Assembly (NCBI GenBank): GCA_002842215.1
Contig: PHCC01000014.1
Coordinates: 62,001 to 126,000 of the forward strand
DNA length: 64,000 nt
Direction: 5' to 3'
Source of the DNA: Betaproteobacteria bacterium HGW-Betaproteobacteria-9
Lineage (GTDB): Bacteria > Pseudomonadota > Gammaproteobacteria > Burkholderiales > Burkholderiaceae_C
Numbering within the stretch: the first letter of the stretch is position 1; each line of letters opens with the position of its first letter. Below, piece after piece: positions 28,830-38,571 of the stretch. A program made the position numbers and the translations under genes. The notes under the pieces are model-generated. The model was not told where the DNA came from and searched no databases. It worked only from the letters and a program-made list of their open reading frames with translations.

Positions 28830-30083
28830 TCAACTCGGCCGCACCAGGTCGCCAGTGGAGGGATGCACCACGGCAGCCGAACCGTGCACCCGCAGACGGC
28901 GCGCCATCAGAATCGCCGCCACGCTGACGCAGGCACCGAGCAGCCCCGACATCCAGTAGTGCTGCACCAGGCCTGCGGCATCACGGCTGATGATGAGCCC
29001 GCCCAGAAAGGACGCCAGCCCCATGGCGGCCGATTGCACCGACGCGTTGAGCGCCATGAAGGTGCCTCGCAAGGCCGGGTTGGCCGCACCGGTGACCAGC
29101 GCCATGCCGGGAATCATGCGGCCACTCATGAAAATGAACAGGCTGGTGGACACGACGAGCACGGCCCACAACGGCCACCGCGGCATGAGCGTGGTCGCAA
29201 GCAGCGGCACGATCACGGCCAGTGCGAGGATCGTGAACGTGCGCTGCTTGCCCCACCGGTCGGCCAGGCGGCCGAACAGCCGTGCCGTGAACAGGGTGGC
29301 CAAACCGCCACACAGGTAAAGGTAGGGCACCTCTTCGGGCAACACGCCCACATTCGCCTGCAGGTAAATGGTGAGGTAAGGCAAAACGGTGAAGCCGGTG
29401 AACATCAACAAGGCCGAGAAGGCGAAGGCCCGCTGGTGGTTGGGTTCCGCCAGCACCATGCCGATGCCACGCCAGGCGGACGGCCGGTCCGCAGCGCGCA
29501 AATGATGATCCAGCGCCGGCAGGGTCAAGGCCGCTCCAATGGCGAAAACCCCGCTCAGCAGCGCGATGCCGATGAAGGGCGCCTGCCAGCTCAGGTGGCT
29601 CGCGAGCAACAGGCCCAGCGGCACGCCCGCCACCGTGGACACCGAAAAAGACGACATCACGATGCCCATGGCACGCCCCCGCCGCTCAAACGGGATCACG
29701 TCGGCCACGATGGTCTGCGACAGCGCCGACAGCACACCGCCAAACATGCCGGCGGCCACACGCGCCACCATCAGGAACCCGTAGCCCGGGGCCAGCCCGC
29801 AGCCGAGTGTGGCCAGCGCAAACAGCCCATACAGCACCAGCAGCAGGCGTTTGCGGTCAAAGCGGTCGACGTAGGTGGCGGCCGCCAGACCCGACACACC
29901 TGCTGCGAGCGTATAGGCCGACACGAGCAGACCGAACTGCGCGTCCGTGATGCCAAAGAGCTGCGTGAACTGCGGCCCCAGGGGCATCATGATCATGAAG
30001 TCGAGGATGTGGGTGAACTGGATGCCGGCGATGGTCAGCAACAGCCCGAGTTCGCGACGGGGTGTGAGGCGGGGATGTGTCAT
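28830..30083 (-). CDS. MFS transporter, DHA1-like
   Basis: This is a 417-residue inner-membrane protein with about 12 helices. Helix 1 begins near residue 14. The helix 2-3 loop DRFDRKRLLLVLYGL is the MFS motif A, and helix 5 carries VAGVPLGLLLA, resembling motif C of exporters. An efflux role for small organic molecules is likely, but the substrate is unknown. ATG 30083 begins MTHPRLTPRRELG. Its complement forms part of an ATG for the divergent patatin frame, so one of the two starts must be different. I placed the patatin start at 30151. Confidence 0.85.
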   Translation of the reverse strand: MTHPRLTPRRELGLLLTIAGIQFTHILDFMIMMPLGPQFTQLFGITDAQFGLLVSAYTLAAGVSGLAAATYVDRFDRKRLLLVLYGLFALATLGCGLAPGYGFLMVARVAAGMFGGVLSALSQTIVADVIPFERRGRAMGIVMSSFSVSTVAGVPLGLLLASHLSWQAPFIGIALLSGVFAIGAALTLPALDHHLRAADRPSAWRGIGMVLAEPNHQRAFAFSALLMFTGFTVLPYLTIYLQANVGVLPEEVPYLYLCGGLATLFTARLFGRLADRWGKQRTFTILALAVIVPLLATTLMPRWPLWAVLVVSTSLFIFMSGRMIPGMALVTGAANPALRGTFMALNASVQSAAMGLASFLGGLIISRDAAGLVQHYWMSGLLGACVSVAAILMARRLRVHGSAAVVHPSTGDLVRPS

Positions 30084-30150
30084 GATTTTGGTGAACGGCA
30101 CACTGTATCTGCACACCCCTCGCGCCCGCCCGGAAAGGTTTTTTCATCCT

Positions 30151-31419
30151 GTGTCCCTCGATACGCTGATCGTCCAGAACCTGCTGGGCGCCGATGTGCC
30201 CGATCATCCAGGCGATGCCTGCGCCCTGGTGCTCCTGGGCGGCGGTGCGCGCACCGCCTACCAGGTCGGCGTGCTCAAGGCACTCGCCGCCATGCTGGCA
30301 GCCAACAGCCCCGCGGCGGACAACACGGCGCCAGCGTTCCCTTTCAAGTGGCTGTTTGGCACCTCGGCGGGGGCACTCAACGCCAGCTACCTGGCCAGCC
30401 GGGCCACGCTCGGACTGCAGGCGCTGCCCCATCTGGCGACCTTCTGGGGTCAGCTGAGATCGAACCACATCTACCGGCTGGAGGCCCCGGGCTGGGTGCG
30501 CGCCAACCGGGTGTTTGCCGGCTGGACGCTGGCGCGCCAGGTCAAGCGACACCGCGCACTGCTGGACACCCTGCCTCTGGTGGACACGCTGCACCATGCG
30601 ATCGACCTGCCCGGGCTTGAGCGCGCGCTGAACCAGCAAGCCATCGACGTGCTGGGCGTCACGGCCTCCAGCTACACCACCGGCGAACACTGGACGTTCT
30701 GCCAGACCCGGCCCGATCCGGCCACCCGGCCCTGGAGCCGCCCCGGACGGCGCGCGTCCTTCCAGCCCATCACCATCGAACACCTGATGGCGTCCAGCGC
30801 CATCCCGTTCCTGTTTCCGGCGGTGCCTCTGTGGGTCGAAGGCCACAAGGAACATTTCGGCGACGGCTCCATGCGCCAGCTCTCGCCGCTATCGCCCGCC
30901 ATCCAGTTCGGTGCGCGGCGCATCCTGGTGATTGGCGTCGGACAACCCCAGCGCTCCGGCCTGGGCGGCAACAGCGCCGGCGAACCCACCGCGGGCACCA
31001 TCGCCGGCCACGCCATGGCCAGCGTGTTTCACGACACGCTGCAGGCCGACGTGGAACAGGCCCAGCGGGTCAGCCAGACGCTGAGCCGGTTGCCGCCCGA
31101 GCTCGCAGCGGCCCTGCCCTACAAGCCGCTGGAAGTGCTGGCGCTGCAGCCCAGCTTTTCGCTCGACGAACTGGCCAGGAAACACATCGGCTCCCTGCCC
31201 GCCCCCACACGCAACACATTGACCGGTCTGGGAGCGCTCGACACGGGTCGGGGCTCCGCCGGCAGCGCGGCCGCGCTCGCCAGCTACCTGTTGTTTGAAC
31301 CCGATTTTGTCCAGGCCCTGATCGAGCTGGGCGAACACGATGCCTGGCGCCGCAAAGACGAATTGACCGCCTTTTTTGGAGCATCACAAACGGTCGGTAC
31401 ATCGTTGGCGATGCCATAA
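30151..31419 (+). CDS. Patatin-like phospholipase
   Basis: This is a 422-residue protein if it starts at GTG 30151. The patatin fold is shown by the oxyanion loop LLGGGARTAYQVGVL, the nucleophile motif GTSAG and the catalytic Asp in FGDGSMRQLSPL (DGS in place of the usual DGG). Such enzymes cleave acyl chains from phospholipids and act in membrane turnover or storage-lipid mobilisation. There is no signal peptide, so a cytoplasmic or membrane-associated role is expected. An in-frame ATG at 30082 would add 23 residues but overlaps the divergent MFS start codon. Confidence 0.88.
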   Translation: MSLDTLIVQNLLGADVPDHPGDACALVLLGGGARTAYQVGVLKALAAMLAANSPAADNTAPAFPFKWLFGTSAGALNASYLASRATLGLQALPHLATFWGQLRSNHIYRLEAPGWVRANRVFAGWTLARQVKRHRALLDTLPLVDTLHHAIDLPGLERALNQQAIDVLGVTASSYTTGEHWTFCQTRPDPATRPWSRPGRRASFQPITIEHLMASSAIPFLFPAVPLWVEGHKEHFGDGSMRQLSPLSPAIQFGARRILVIGVGQPQRSGLGGNSAGEPTAGTIAGHAMASVFHDTLQADVEQAQRVSQTLSRLPPELAAALPYKPLEVLALQPSFSLDELARKHIGSLPAPTRNTLTGLGALDTGRGSAGSAAALASYLLFEPDFVQALIELGEHDAWRRKDELTAFFGASQTVGTSLAMP

Positions 31420-31451
31420 TCGGCGGCAGTTCCCTCATGGAGTTCCCTATG

Positions 31452-31480
31452 GAAAGCACACCCCCCAGTTGTGTGCTTTC
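31452..31480. repeat. Perfect 10-bp hairpin upstream of corA
   Basis: GAAAGCACAC and GTGTGCTTTC pair perfectly around a nine-base C-rich loop. It lies 33 bp after the patatin stop and 145 bp before corA. No T-tract follows on the plus strand. It may be a weak terminator, an mRNA-stabilising 3' structure, or part of the corA leader. Confidence 0.55.
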
Positions 31481-31624
31481 AGCCATCTCCGCTCCCGTCT
31501 GAGCGCCGCGCCCTGCGCGGTGGTCAAGGCCAGGCGGCAGGACGGCTGAAAGCGCCGTCCGCCCCGCCCGCCGCTGCTGCTTTCGCACGCACCGGCCTCA
31601 CAGACACCCTGCCCGGGAGCACCC

Positions 31625-32611
31625 ATGCTCAACGTATTCACCCTGGCCAATGGCCGCCTGTTCCAGGAAGAAATCGAGTCGCTCGAAGAGCTGGCCCAGT
31701 TCAAGCCCATTTGGGTCGACCTCGAAGACCCCACGCCCGAAGAGCGCCGCTGGGTCAAACAGCATTTCGGCCTGTCGATTCCCGAAGACGCGATGGACGA
31801 CGACATCGAAGAGTCGGCCCGCTTCTTCGAGGAAGACAACGGCGAGCTGCATGTGCGCAGCGACTTCCTGATCGATGACGACGAAGATCCGCGCGCCATC
31901 CGCGTGGCCTTCATCCTCAACGAGCACAACGCCGAGCTCAGGAGCCAGGGCGTGCTGTTCTCCATCCACGACGAAGACGTGCCGGTGTTCCGCCTGCTGC
32001 GCATGCGCGCCCGCCGCATGCCGGGTCTGATCGAGAACGCCAAAGATGTGCTGCTGATGCTGTTCGATGCCGACGCCGAGTATTGCGCCGACACACTGGA
32101 GAACATTTACGACGACCTGGAAAAGGTCAGTCGCCAGGTGCTGGCTGGCGCCGTGACGGACGACACCGCCGGGCAGGTGCTCTCGGCCATCGCGCGCCAC
32201 GAAGACATGAGCGGGCGGATTCGCCGCAACGTGATGGACACGCGCCGCGCCGTCAGTTTCATGATGCGCACGCGCATGTTGAGCGCCGAGCAGTTCGAAG
32301 ACGCGCGGCAGATCCTGCGCGACCTCGATTCGCTCGACAGCCACACCGCCTTCCTGTTCGACAAGATCAACTTCCTGATGGACGCCACCGTCGGTTTCAT
32401 CAACATCAACCAGAACAAGATCATCAAGCTCTTCTCGGTGGCCAGCGTCGCGCTGCTGCCCCCGACCATGATCGCCAGCCTCTACGGCATGAACTTCGAG
32501 TACATGCCGGAACTGAGCCAGCGGTGGGGCTACCCGTTTGCGCTCGGTCTGATGGTGCTCTCGGCCGTTGTGCCCATGCTCTATTTCCGCAAACGCGGCT
32601 GGTTGAAGTAG
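31625..32611 (+). CDS. corA: CorA magnesium/cobalt channel
   Basis: The 328-residue protein forms a pentameric magnesium channel. A large cytoplasmic N-terminal domain (1-265) has many acidic residues. Two C-terminal membrane helices follow, with the selectivity motif GMN in SLYGMNFEYMPE near residue 287. The end YFRKRGWLK with basic residues is typical. Its 205-bp upstream region contains a perfect hairpin but I see no known magnesium riboswitch. Confidence 0.96.
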   Translation: MLNVFTLANGRLFQEEIESLEELAQFKPIWVDLEDPTPEERRWVKQHFGLSIPEDAMDDDIEESARFFEEDNGELHVRSDFLIDDDEDPRAIRVAFILNEHNAELRSQGVLFSIHDEDVPVFRLLRMRARRMPGLIENAKDVLLMLFDADAEYCADTLENIYDDLEKVSRQVLAGAVTDDTAGQVLSAIARHEDMSGRIRRNVMDTRRAVSFMMRTRMLSAEQFEDARQILRDLDSLDSHTAFLFDKINFLMDATVGFININQNKIIKLFSVASVALLPPTMIASLYGMNFEYMPELSQRWGYPFALGLMVLSAVVPMLYFRKRGWLK

Positions 32612-32641
32612 GACCACCCCCATCACCGGTTCACTGCGTGT

Positions 32642-32692
32642 AACCGGCTCCGCCCCTCAAGGGGCAACGCGTGCGGCCTGGCGGAGCCAGTT
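32642..32692. repeat. Hairpin between convergent corA and mtnN
   Basis: AACCGGCTCCGCC (32642-32654) pairs with GGCGGAGCCAGTT (32680-32692) with one mismatch, with CCCC/GGGG inside. It resembles the GGAACCGGCTTTGCC end of the family A repeats and may be a decayed copy that serves both convergent genes as a transcript end. Confidence 0.55.
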
Positions 32693-32731
32693 CCGCCGCG
32701 TTCTGGGCACTGACCCTCCGCGCCGGCCGGC

Positions 32732-33481
32732 TCAGTGGTTGAACAACGCTTCGATGATGGCGCTGCTGTACCTCGACGCGACCTCGCGCAGGAACTTCGG
32801 GAAGTCCACGTGCGCGGCGTCGTCGGCGCGGTCGGAAATGGTGCGCACCACGGCCAGGGGCACGCCGAAATCGTGACAGACCTGCGCGAAGGCCGCGCCT
32901 TCCATTTCCACCGCCAGGGCGTCGGGCAGCTCGCGCTGCAGGGTCTGGCTTTCGGCGGTGGTGGCGACGAAGCGATCACCGCTGATCAGCAGGCCTTGGT
33001 GCAGGCGTGGCGCCTGCAGGCCGAAAGAGGCAACGGTCTCGGCTGCCAGTCGCTGCGGCAGATGGTGCAGCATACGTTCGCAAGCCAGTTCCAGTGCGTC
33101 GGTCAGCCCCGCATCGGCATCGAAACGCGCGCGGCCGTAGCCGGGCACCTCGTGGCGCGGGAACAGTGGCGATGCGTCCATGTCGTGCTGCAAAAACTGG
33201 CGTGCGAGCACGACGTCGCCCACCGTCACACCCGTACCCAGACCACCGGCCACGCCGGTGAACACGATGCGGTTCACACCGAAACGTTCGATGAGCAGCG
33301 TGGCGGTCGTGGCCGCCGCCACCTTGCCGATGCCCGAGAGCACCGCGACCACGTGCTGTCCATGCAAATGCCCGACCCAGAACTCGCGCCCGCCGATCAC
33401 CTGTTTTTGTTCGTCAGGCATCAGTACAAGCACGCTGGCGAGTTCGTCGTGCAAGGCCGAGACAATGGCGGTGAGGGTCAT
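32732..33481 (-). CDS. mtnN: 5'-methylthioadenosine/S-adenosylhomocysteine nucleosidase
   Basis: The 249-residue nucleosidase removes adenine from methylthioadenosine and S-adenosylhomocysteine, by-products of polyamine synthesis and methylation. FTGVAGGLGTGVTVGDVVLA and the purine-binding ALAVEMEGAAFAQV with catalytic Glu are diagnostic. VVRTISDRADDAAHVDF contains the catalytic Asp. It lies downstream of fadD across a terminator-like hairpin. Confidence 0.95.
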   Translation of the reverse strand: MTLTAIVSALHDELASVLVLMPDEQKQVIGGREFWVGHLHGQHVVAVLSGIGKVAAATTATLLIERFGVNRIVFTGVAGGLGTGVTVGDVVLARQFLQHDMDASPLFPRHEVPGYGRARFDADAGLTDALELACERMLHHLPQRLAAETVASFGLQAPRLHQGLLISGDRFVATTAESQTLQRELPDALAVEMEGAAFAQVCHDFGVPLAVVRTISDRADDAAHVDFPKFLREVASRYSSAIIEALFNH

Positions 33482-33496
33482 GCATGGGCTCCAGAA

Positions 33497-33527
33497 ATGA
33501 CAAAGGCGGCCAAAGCCGCCCCGTCAT
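33497..33527 (-). terminator. Terminator-like hairpin after fadD
   Basis: GGCGGC and GCCGCC form a tight stem, extended by an outer ATGAC/GTCAT pairing. On the minus strand TTTGTCATTT follows the inner stem. It lies between the fadD stop and the mtnN start. The stem is short, so termination may be partial. Confidence 0.5.
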
Positions 33528-33545
33528 TGTGTCGCAGTCACTGCG

Positions 33546-35234
33546 TCACTTCTTGTCTCGCAGTTCCCTTCTCAGGATTTTGCCCACCGGCGTCTTGGGC
33601 AGCTCGGTGCGGAACTCCACCACCTTGGGCTGCTTGTAGCCGGTGAGGTTGCTCTTGCAGAAGTCGCGCACCTGGGCTTCGGTGAGGGCGGCATCCTTCT
33701 TCACGATCACCAGCTTGACCGCCTCGCCCGACTTGTCATCGGGCACGCCGACCACGGCGCACTCCATCACGCCGGGCAGCTGCGCCACCACGTCTTCCAC
33801 CTCGTTCGGATAGACGTTGAAGCCGCTGACCAGCACCATGTCTTTCTTGCGATCGACGATCTTGAAATAGCCGCGCTCGTCCATCACACCCACGTCGCCG
33901 CTCTTGAAGTAACCGTCGGCCGTCATGACCTTGGCGGTTTCATCCGGCCGCTGCCAGTAACCGGCCATCACCTGCGGGCCCTTGATGGCGATCTCGCCAG
34001 CCTGGCCCTGCGGCACTTCGTTGCCCTCGTCGTCCAGGCATTTCATGAAGGTGTTGGGCAGGGGCACGCCGATGGTCGCGGTGAACTCGGTGTTGGTCAC
34101 CGGGTTGCAGCTCGCCGAGGGGCTGGTTTCGGACAAGCCATAACCTTCGCAGATCGGGCAGCCGGTTTTCTCCAGCCAGAGCTTGGCCACCGCGCCCTGC
34201 ACCGCCATGCCTCCACCCACCGACACCTTGAGGTTCTTCCAGTTGACGGTGTTGAAGTCCGGGTGGTTCGCCAGGCCGTTGAACAGCGTGTTCACCGCCG
34301 GGAAGCTGTGGAAGGTGTGCTTGGCGAGCTCCTTGAGCACAGCGGGCAGGTCGCGCGGATTGGGGATGAGGATCACTTTGCCGCCGGTGCGCATGCCCAG
34401 CATCATGTTCACCGTGAAAGCGAAGATGTGGTACAGCGGCAGGGCGCACACGCTGGTGGGCTGCTCGCTGGCCGGCACCTGCTTCATCACCGGGTCGTTC
34501 CAGGCCTCGGACTGCAGCACGTTGGCGATCACGTTGCGGTGCAGCAGCACCGCGCCCTTGCTCACGCCGGTGGTACCGCCGGTGTACTGCAGCACGGCCA
34601 CGTCTTCCGGCCCGATCTCGGGGCGCTTGAGCGTGCCGCGTGTGCCCTTGGCAATGGCCTCGTTGAAACGCACCGCCTGCGGCAGGCTGAAGGTGGGCAC
34701 CATCTTCTTGACGTTGCGCACCGCGTAGTTGACGATGGCGCCCTTGAGCAAGCCCAGCAGGTCGCCCATGGCAGCCAGTACCACGTGCTTGACCGGCGTG
34801 TTCGCGATGCATTGCTCCAGCGTGCTGGCGAAGTTCTCGATGATGACGATCGCCTTGGCGCCCGAATCCTTGAGCTGGTGCTCCAGCTCGCGCGGCGTGT
34901 ACAGCGGGTTCACGTTGACCACCACGAAGCCGGCACGCAGGATGCCGGCCACCGCCACCGGGTACTGCGGCACGTTGGGCATCATGATGGCCACACGGTC
35001 GCCCTTGACCAGGCCCAGGCCCTGCAGGTAGGCCGCGAAGGCCTGTGAGAGGCTGTCGGTCTGGGCAAAGCTGACGTCTTTGCCCATGAAGCTGTAGGCC
35101 GTGCGGGGCGCGTTTTTCTGGAAGCTCTCCTCCAGCAAGTGCACCAGCGACGGGTACTGCGCCACATTGATGTCGGCGGGTACACCCGCGGGGTAGGCGC
35201 CCAGCCAGGGACGGTCAGCCGTCGGTTCGGTCAT
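33546..35234 (-). CDS. fadD: Long-chain fatty acid-CoA ligase
   Basis: This 562-residue enzyme of the ANL superfamily activates fatty acids to acyl-CoA through an acyl-adenylate. The P-loop-like QYTGGTTGVSKGA lies near residues 215-227. EGYGLSETSP, the GYFKSGDVGVMDERGYFKI core and the C-terminal LPKTPVGKILRREL with the adenylation lysine follow. Similarity to E. coli FadD is clear, but chain-length preference is not readable. ATG 35234 (MTEPTADRPWLGAYP) is the normal start. Upstream in-frame codons are likely not translated. Confidence 0.93.
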   Translation of the reverse strand: MTEPTADRPWLGAYPAGVPADINVAQYPSLVHLLEESFQKNAPRTAYSFMGKDVSFAQTDSLSQAFAAYLQGLGLVKGDRVAIMMPNVPQYPVAVAGILRAGFVVVNVNPLYTPRELEHQLKDSGAKAIVIIENFASTLEQCIANTPVKHVVLAAMGDLLGLLKGAIVNYAVRNVKKMVPTFSLPQAVRFNEAIAKGTRGTLKRPEIGPEDVAVLQYTGGTTGVSKGAVLLHRNVIANVLQSEAWNDPVMKQVPASEQPTSVCALPLYHIFAFTVNMMLGMRTGGKVILIPNPRDLPAVLKELAKHTFHSFPAVNTLFNGLANHPDFNTVNWKNLKVSVGGGMAVQGAVAKLWLEKTGCPICEGYGLSETSPSASCNPVTNTEFTATIGVPLPNTFMKCLDDEGNEVPQGQAGEIAIKGPQVMAGYWQRPDETAKVMTADGYFKSGDVGVMDERGYFKIVDRKKDMVLVSGFNVYPNEVEDVVAQLPGVMECAVVGVPDDKSGEAVKLVIVKKDAALTEAQVRDFCKSNLTGYKQPKVVEFRTELPKTPVGKILRRELRDKK

Positions 35235-35370
35235 GCGGTATCTCCAGATATCTTGTGGGTCATCGGCAACTGCGCATTGTCGTTCGGGCCGAGGCCTTTC
35301 GGCCTCGTGTTTTTCCCTTACGAACGACTGACAGGCTACTCTAAAACCTGTGGCGTCCACGCCTCGGTGC

Positions 35371-35407
35371 TACAAAAACAAAGAGCCGGTGGGACACCAG
35401 CTCTTTG
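35371..35407 (-). terminator. Intrinsic terminator of the pntAB operon
   Basis: On the minus strand a 13-bp stem with one mismatch (CAAAGAGCTGGTG with CACCGGCTCTTTG, three-base loop) is followed by TTTTTG. It lies 42-78 bp after the pntB stop. Confidence 0.85.
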
Positions 35408-35448
35408 CTCATTCTGTCGCCAAGGCGACCTCATCAATCAACCCGCGC

Positions 35449-36870
35449 TCAGCTCTTCAGCGCGACCAGCACCTCGTCCAGCATCTTCTTGGCATCACCA
35501 AACAGCATGCGGTTGTTGTCCTTGTAGAACAGCGGGTTGTCCACACCGGCATAGCCCGAGGCCATGCTGCGCTTCATCACGATGGAGGTGCGCGCTTTCC
35601 AGACCTCCAGCACCGGCATGCCGGCGATGGGGCTTGTCGGGTCGTCCTGCGCCGCCGGGTTCACGATGTCGTTGGCGCCGATCACCATGGCCACGTCGGT
35701 GTCAGGGAAGTCCTCATTCAGCTCGTCCATCTCGAACACGATGTCGTAAGGCACCTTGGCCTCGGCCAGCAGCACGTTCATGTGGCCCGGCATGCGTCCG
35801 GCCACCGGGTGGATGCCGAAGCGCACGTTGACACCCTTCTCGCGCAGGTGTTTGGTGATCTCGTACACCGTGTGCTGCGCCTGTGCCACCGCCATGCCGT
35901 AGCCGGGCACGATGATCACGTTCTTGGCTTCGCGCAGCATCTCGGCGGTCTCCAGAGCGAGGATGGGCGTCACCTCGCCGGCGGGCTCGGCGGCTGCACC
36001 ACCGGCCGCTTTGGGCGCGGCGGCGGTCGTGCCGAAGCCGCCCGCGATCACGCTGATGAAGCTGCGGTTCATCGCGTTGCACATGATGTATGACAGGATG
36101 GCGCCGCTGGAGCCGACCAGCGCGCCGGTCACGATCAGCAGGTCGTTGCTCAGCATGAAGCCGGTGGCCGCCGCCGCCCAGCCCGAATAGCTGTTGAGCA
36201 TCGACACCACCACCGGCATGTCGGCGCCGCCAATGGCCATCACCATGTGCACGCCAAACAGCAGCGCGATGGCGCTCATCACAAACAGAGGGAGCATGCC
36301 GTCCTGCAGCGTCTCGGCCTGCAGGAACAGGCGGCCGAAATAGATCACCGCGATCAGACCGGCCAGGTTCATCCAGTGGCGCCCGGGCAGCAGCATGGGC
36401 TTGCCGCCGACGCGGCCCGAGAGTTTGCCGAAGGCGATGACCGAGCCCGAGAAAGTGACCGCGCCAATGAAGATGCCGATGTAGATCTCCATCGCGTGGA
36501 TGGTGTGCGCCGCACCCTCGAAACCCTTGGTGGCTTCCGGGTCCACGTAGGTGGCGTAACCGACCAGCACCGCGGCCATGCCGACCATGCTGTGCATCAG
36601 CGCCACCAGCTCGGGCATCTGCGTCATCTGCACGGTGCGCGCGGCGTACAGCCCGATGCTCCCGCCGACCACCATGGCGCCGATGATCCAGGGGATGCCG
36701 GCGGCGGTGACCTGCGGGCCGAACACCGTGGCCGCCACAGCCAGCGCCATGCCGATCATGCCGAACAGGTTGCCGCGGCGAGAGGTTTCCTGGTTGGATA
36801 GACCGCCCAGGCTGAGGATGAAGAGAATGGTCGCTCCGATGTAGGAGACCGTGGCCAGACTTGCAGACAT
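35449..36870 (-). CDS. pntB: NAD(P) transhydrogenase beta subunit
   Basis: The 473-residue subunit holds about nine membrane helices of the proton channel and the C-terminal NADP(H)-binding domain [19 protein letters not shown] is the nucleotide-binding start of domain III, and [18 protein letters not shown] near the end is highly conserved. With PntA it uses the proton gradient to make NADPH from NADH. It follows pntA after 14 bp and ends in an intrinsic terminator. Confidence 0.98.
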   Translation of the reverse strand: MSASLATVSYIGATILFILSLGGLSNQETSRRGNLFGMIGMALAVAATVFGPQVTAAGIPWIIGAMVVGGSIGLYAARTVQMTQMPELVALMHSMVGMAAVLVGYATYVDPEATKGFEGAAHTIHAMEIYIGIFIGAVTFSGSVIAFGKLSGRVGGKPMLLPGRHWMNLAGLIAVIYFGRLFLQAETLQDGMLPLFVMSAIALLFGVHMVMAIGGADMPVVVSMLNSYSGWAAAATGFMLSNDLLIVTGALVGSSGAILSYIMCNAMNRSFISVIAGGFGTTAAAPKAAGGAAAEPAGEVTPILALETAEMLREAKNVIIVPGYGMAVAQAQHTVYEITKHLREKGVNVRFGIHPVAGRMPGHMNVLLAEAKVPYDIVFEMDELNEDFPDTDVAMVIGANDIVNPAAQDDPTSPIAGMPVLEVWKARTSIVMKRSMASGYAGVDNPLFYKDNNRMLFGDAKKMLDEVLVALKS

Positions 36871-36884
36871 TCAGGGTCTCCTTC

Positions 36885-38510
36885 TTATTTGCGGAACATC
36901 GCCAGCATGCGCTGGGTGACGGCAAAGCCGCCGAACATGTTGATGGCGGTCAGCACCAGCGCCAGCGCGGCCAGGCCGATGATCAGCGTGTTGGGGCGCT
37001 CGGTGGCGTTGGCCAGGGGCGAAATCTGCACCAGCGCGCCGATGGCGATGATGGAGCTGATGGCGTTGGTCACGCTCATCAGCGGCGTGTGCAGCGCGGG
37101 CTTCACGTTCCACACCACCATGTAGCCAACGAAGCAGGCCAGCACGAACACCGTGAAGTGCGACAGGAATTCGGCGGGTGCGTAGGCGCCCACCAGCGCG
37201 AACAGCACGGCGGTGACGCCGGCGACGGTGGCCAGTTTGCCCGCGGGCATCGGCCCCGAAGACTCGCCGTGACCCTTCTTCGCCGTCGGCGCGACGGCGG
37301 GCTTGGGCGCCGGTTTGGGCGCGGCGACCAGCGGCGGTGCCGGCCAGGTGATCTCGCCGTTCTTGACCACGGTCAGGCCGCGGATGGCGTCGTCCTGCAT
37401 GTTGACGTTGATGACGCCGTCCTTGGTTTTGCACAACTCTTCGCTCAGGCGAAACAGGTTGTTCGCGTACAGCGTGGACGACTGCTGGGCCATGCGCGAG
37501 GCCAGGTCGGTGTAACCGACGATGGTCACGCCGTGGCGCACCACCGCTTCACCCGGCACGGTCAGCTCGCAGTTGCCACCCTGCTCGGCCGCCATGTCGA
37601 CGATCACGCTGCCGGGCTTCATGCTCTTCACCATCTCGGCGGTGATCAGCTTGGGCGCCGGTTTGCCGGGAATCAGGGCGGTGGTGATGATGATGTCGAC
37701 CTCACGCGCCTGCTTCGCGTACATCTCGCGCTGCGCCTGCTGGAAGCCTTCGCTCATCACCTTGGCGTAGCCGCCGCCGCCCGAGCCCTCTTCTTCGTAG
37801 TCCACCTTGACGAACTCGCCACCCAGCGAGACCACCTGGTCGGCCACCTCGGCACGCGTGTCGTTGGCGCGCACGATGGCGCCCAGGCTGGCGGCCGCAC
37901 CGATGGCGGCCAGGCCGGCCACGCCGGCACCGGCGATGAACACCTTGGCCGGCGGCACCTTGCCAGCGGCCGTGATCTGGCCGTTGAAGAAGCGGCCGAA
38001 GGCGTTGGCCGCCTCGACCACCGCGCGGTAGCCGCTGACGCCGGCCATCGAGGTCAGCGCGTCCATCTTCTGCGCCCGGCTGAGCGTGCGCGGCAGCGCG
38101 TCGATGGACAGTACCGTGACCTTCTGCGCCGCCAGTTGCTGCATCAGCTCCGGGTTCTGGGCCGGCCAGATGAAGCCGATCAGCGTCTGGCCTGCATGCA
38201 TCAGCGCCACCTCGTCGGGCGTCGGGGCGCGCACCTTGAAGACGATGTCGCTACCACTCCACAGATCGGCCGCTGTGGGCGCGATGCTGGCGCCGGCTTC
38301 GCGGTAGTGATCGTCGCTGAGGTTGGCGAGTGCGCCCGCACCACTTTCCACCACGACACCAAAGCCCAGCTTGATCAGCTTGACCACGGCCTCGGGCACG
38401 GTGGCCACCCGTTTCTCGCCAGGAAAGATCTCGCGCGGCACACCAATGCGCTGCGGTGTGGGAGCAGCCGCGCTGGCTGCGGCGGTTTCGGTCGGAGCGC
38501 CAGAAGTCAT
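36885..38510 (-). CDS. pntA: NAD(P) transhydrogenase alpha subunit
   Basis: The 541-residue subunit carries the NAD(H)-binding domain I and the first membrane helices of domain II at its C-terminus (about 450-541). [20 protein letters not shown] opens domain [24 protein letters not shown] is the dinucleotide fold, and [21 protein letters not shown] is conserved. An Ala/Pro-rich linker (about 405-425) precedes domain II. ATG 38510 has GAGGA at good spacing. A decayed duplicate of its translation start lies 61 bp upstream. Confidence 0.96.
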   Translation of the reverse strand: MTSGAPTETAAASAAAPTPQRIGVPREIFPGEKRVATVPEAVVKLIKLGFGVVVESGAGALANLSDDHYREAGASIAPTAADLWSGSDIVFKVRAPTPDEVALMHAGQTLIGFIWPAQNPELMQQLAAQKVTVLSIDALPRTLSRAQKMDALTSMAGVSGYRAVVEAANAFGRFFNGQITAAGKVPPAKVFIAGAGVAGLAAIGAAASLGAIVRANDTRAEVADQVVSLGGEFVKVDYEEEGSGGGGYAKVMSEGFQQAQREMYAKQAREVDIIITTALIPGKPAPKLITAEMVKSMKPGSVIVDMAAEQGGNCELTVPGEAVVRHGVTIVGYTDLASRMAQQSSTLYANNLFRLSEELCKTKDGVINVNMQDDAIRGLTVVKNGEITWPAPPLVAAPKPAPKPAVAPTAKKGHGESSGPMPAGKLATVAGVTAVLFALVGAYAPAEFLSHFTVFVLACFVGYMVVWNVKPALHTPLMSVTNAISSIIAIGALVQISPLANATERPNTLIIGLAALALVLTAINMFGGFAVTQRMLAMFRK

Positions 38511-38571
38511 GGGAAAGTCCTCAATGCAGGGAATACAGAATGGAGCAATGGAATCTTCGGCCGTGCGCTGC

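Noticed and set aside
31420..31624. Possible magnesium riboswitch (M-box or mgtA leader) before corA
   Set aside because: Apart from one hairpin I see none of the conserved sequence blocks of known magnesium riboswitches.
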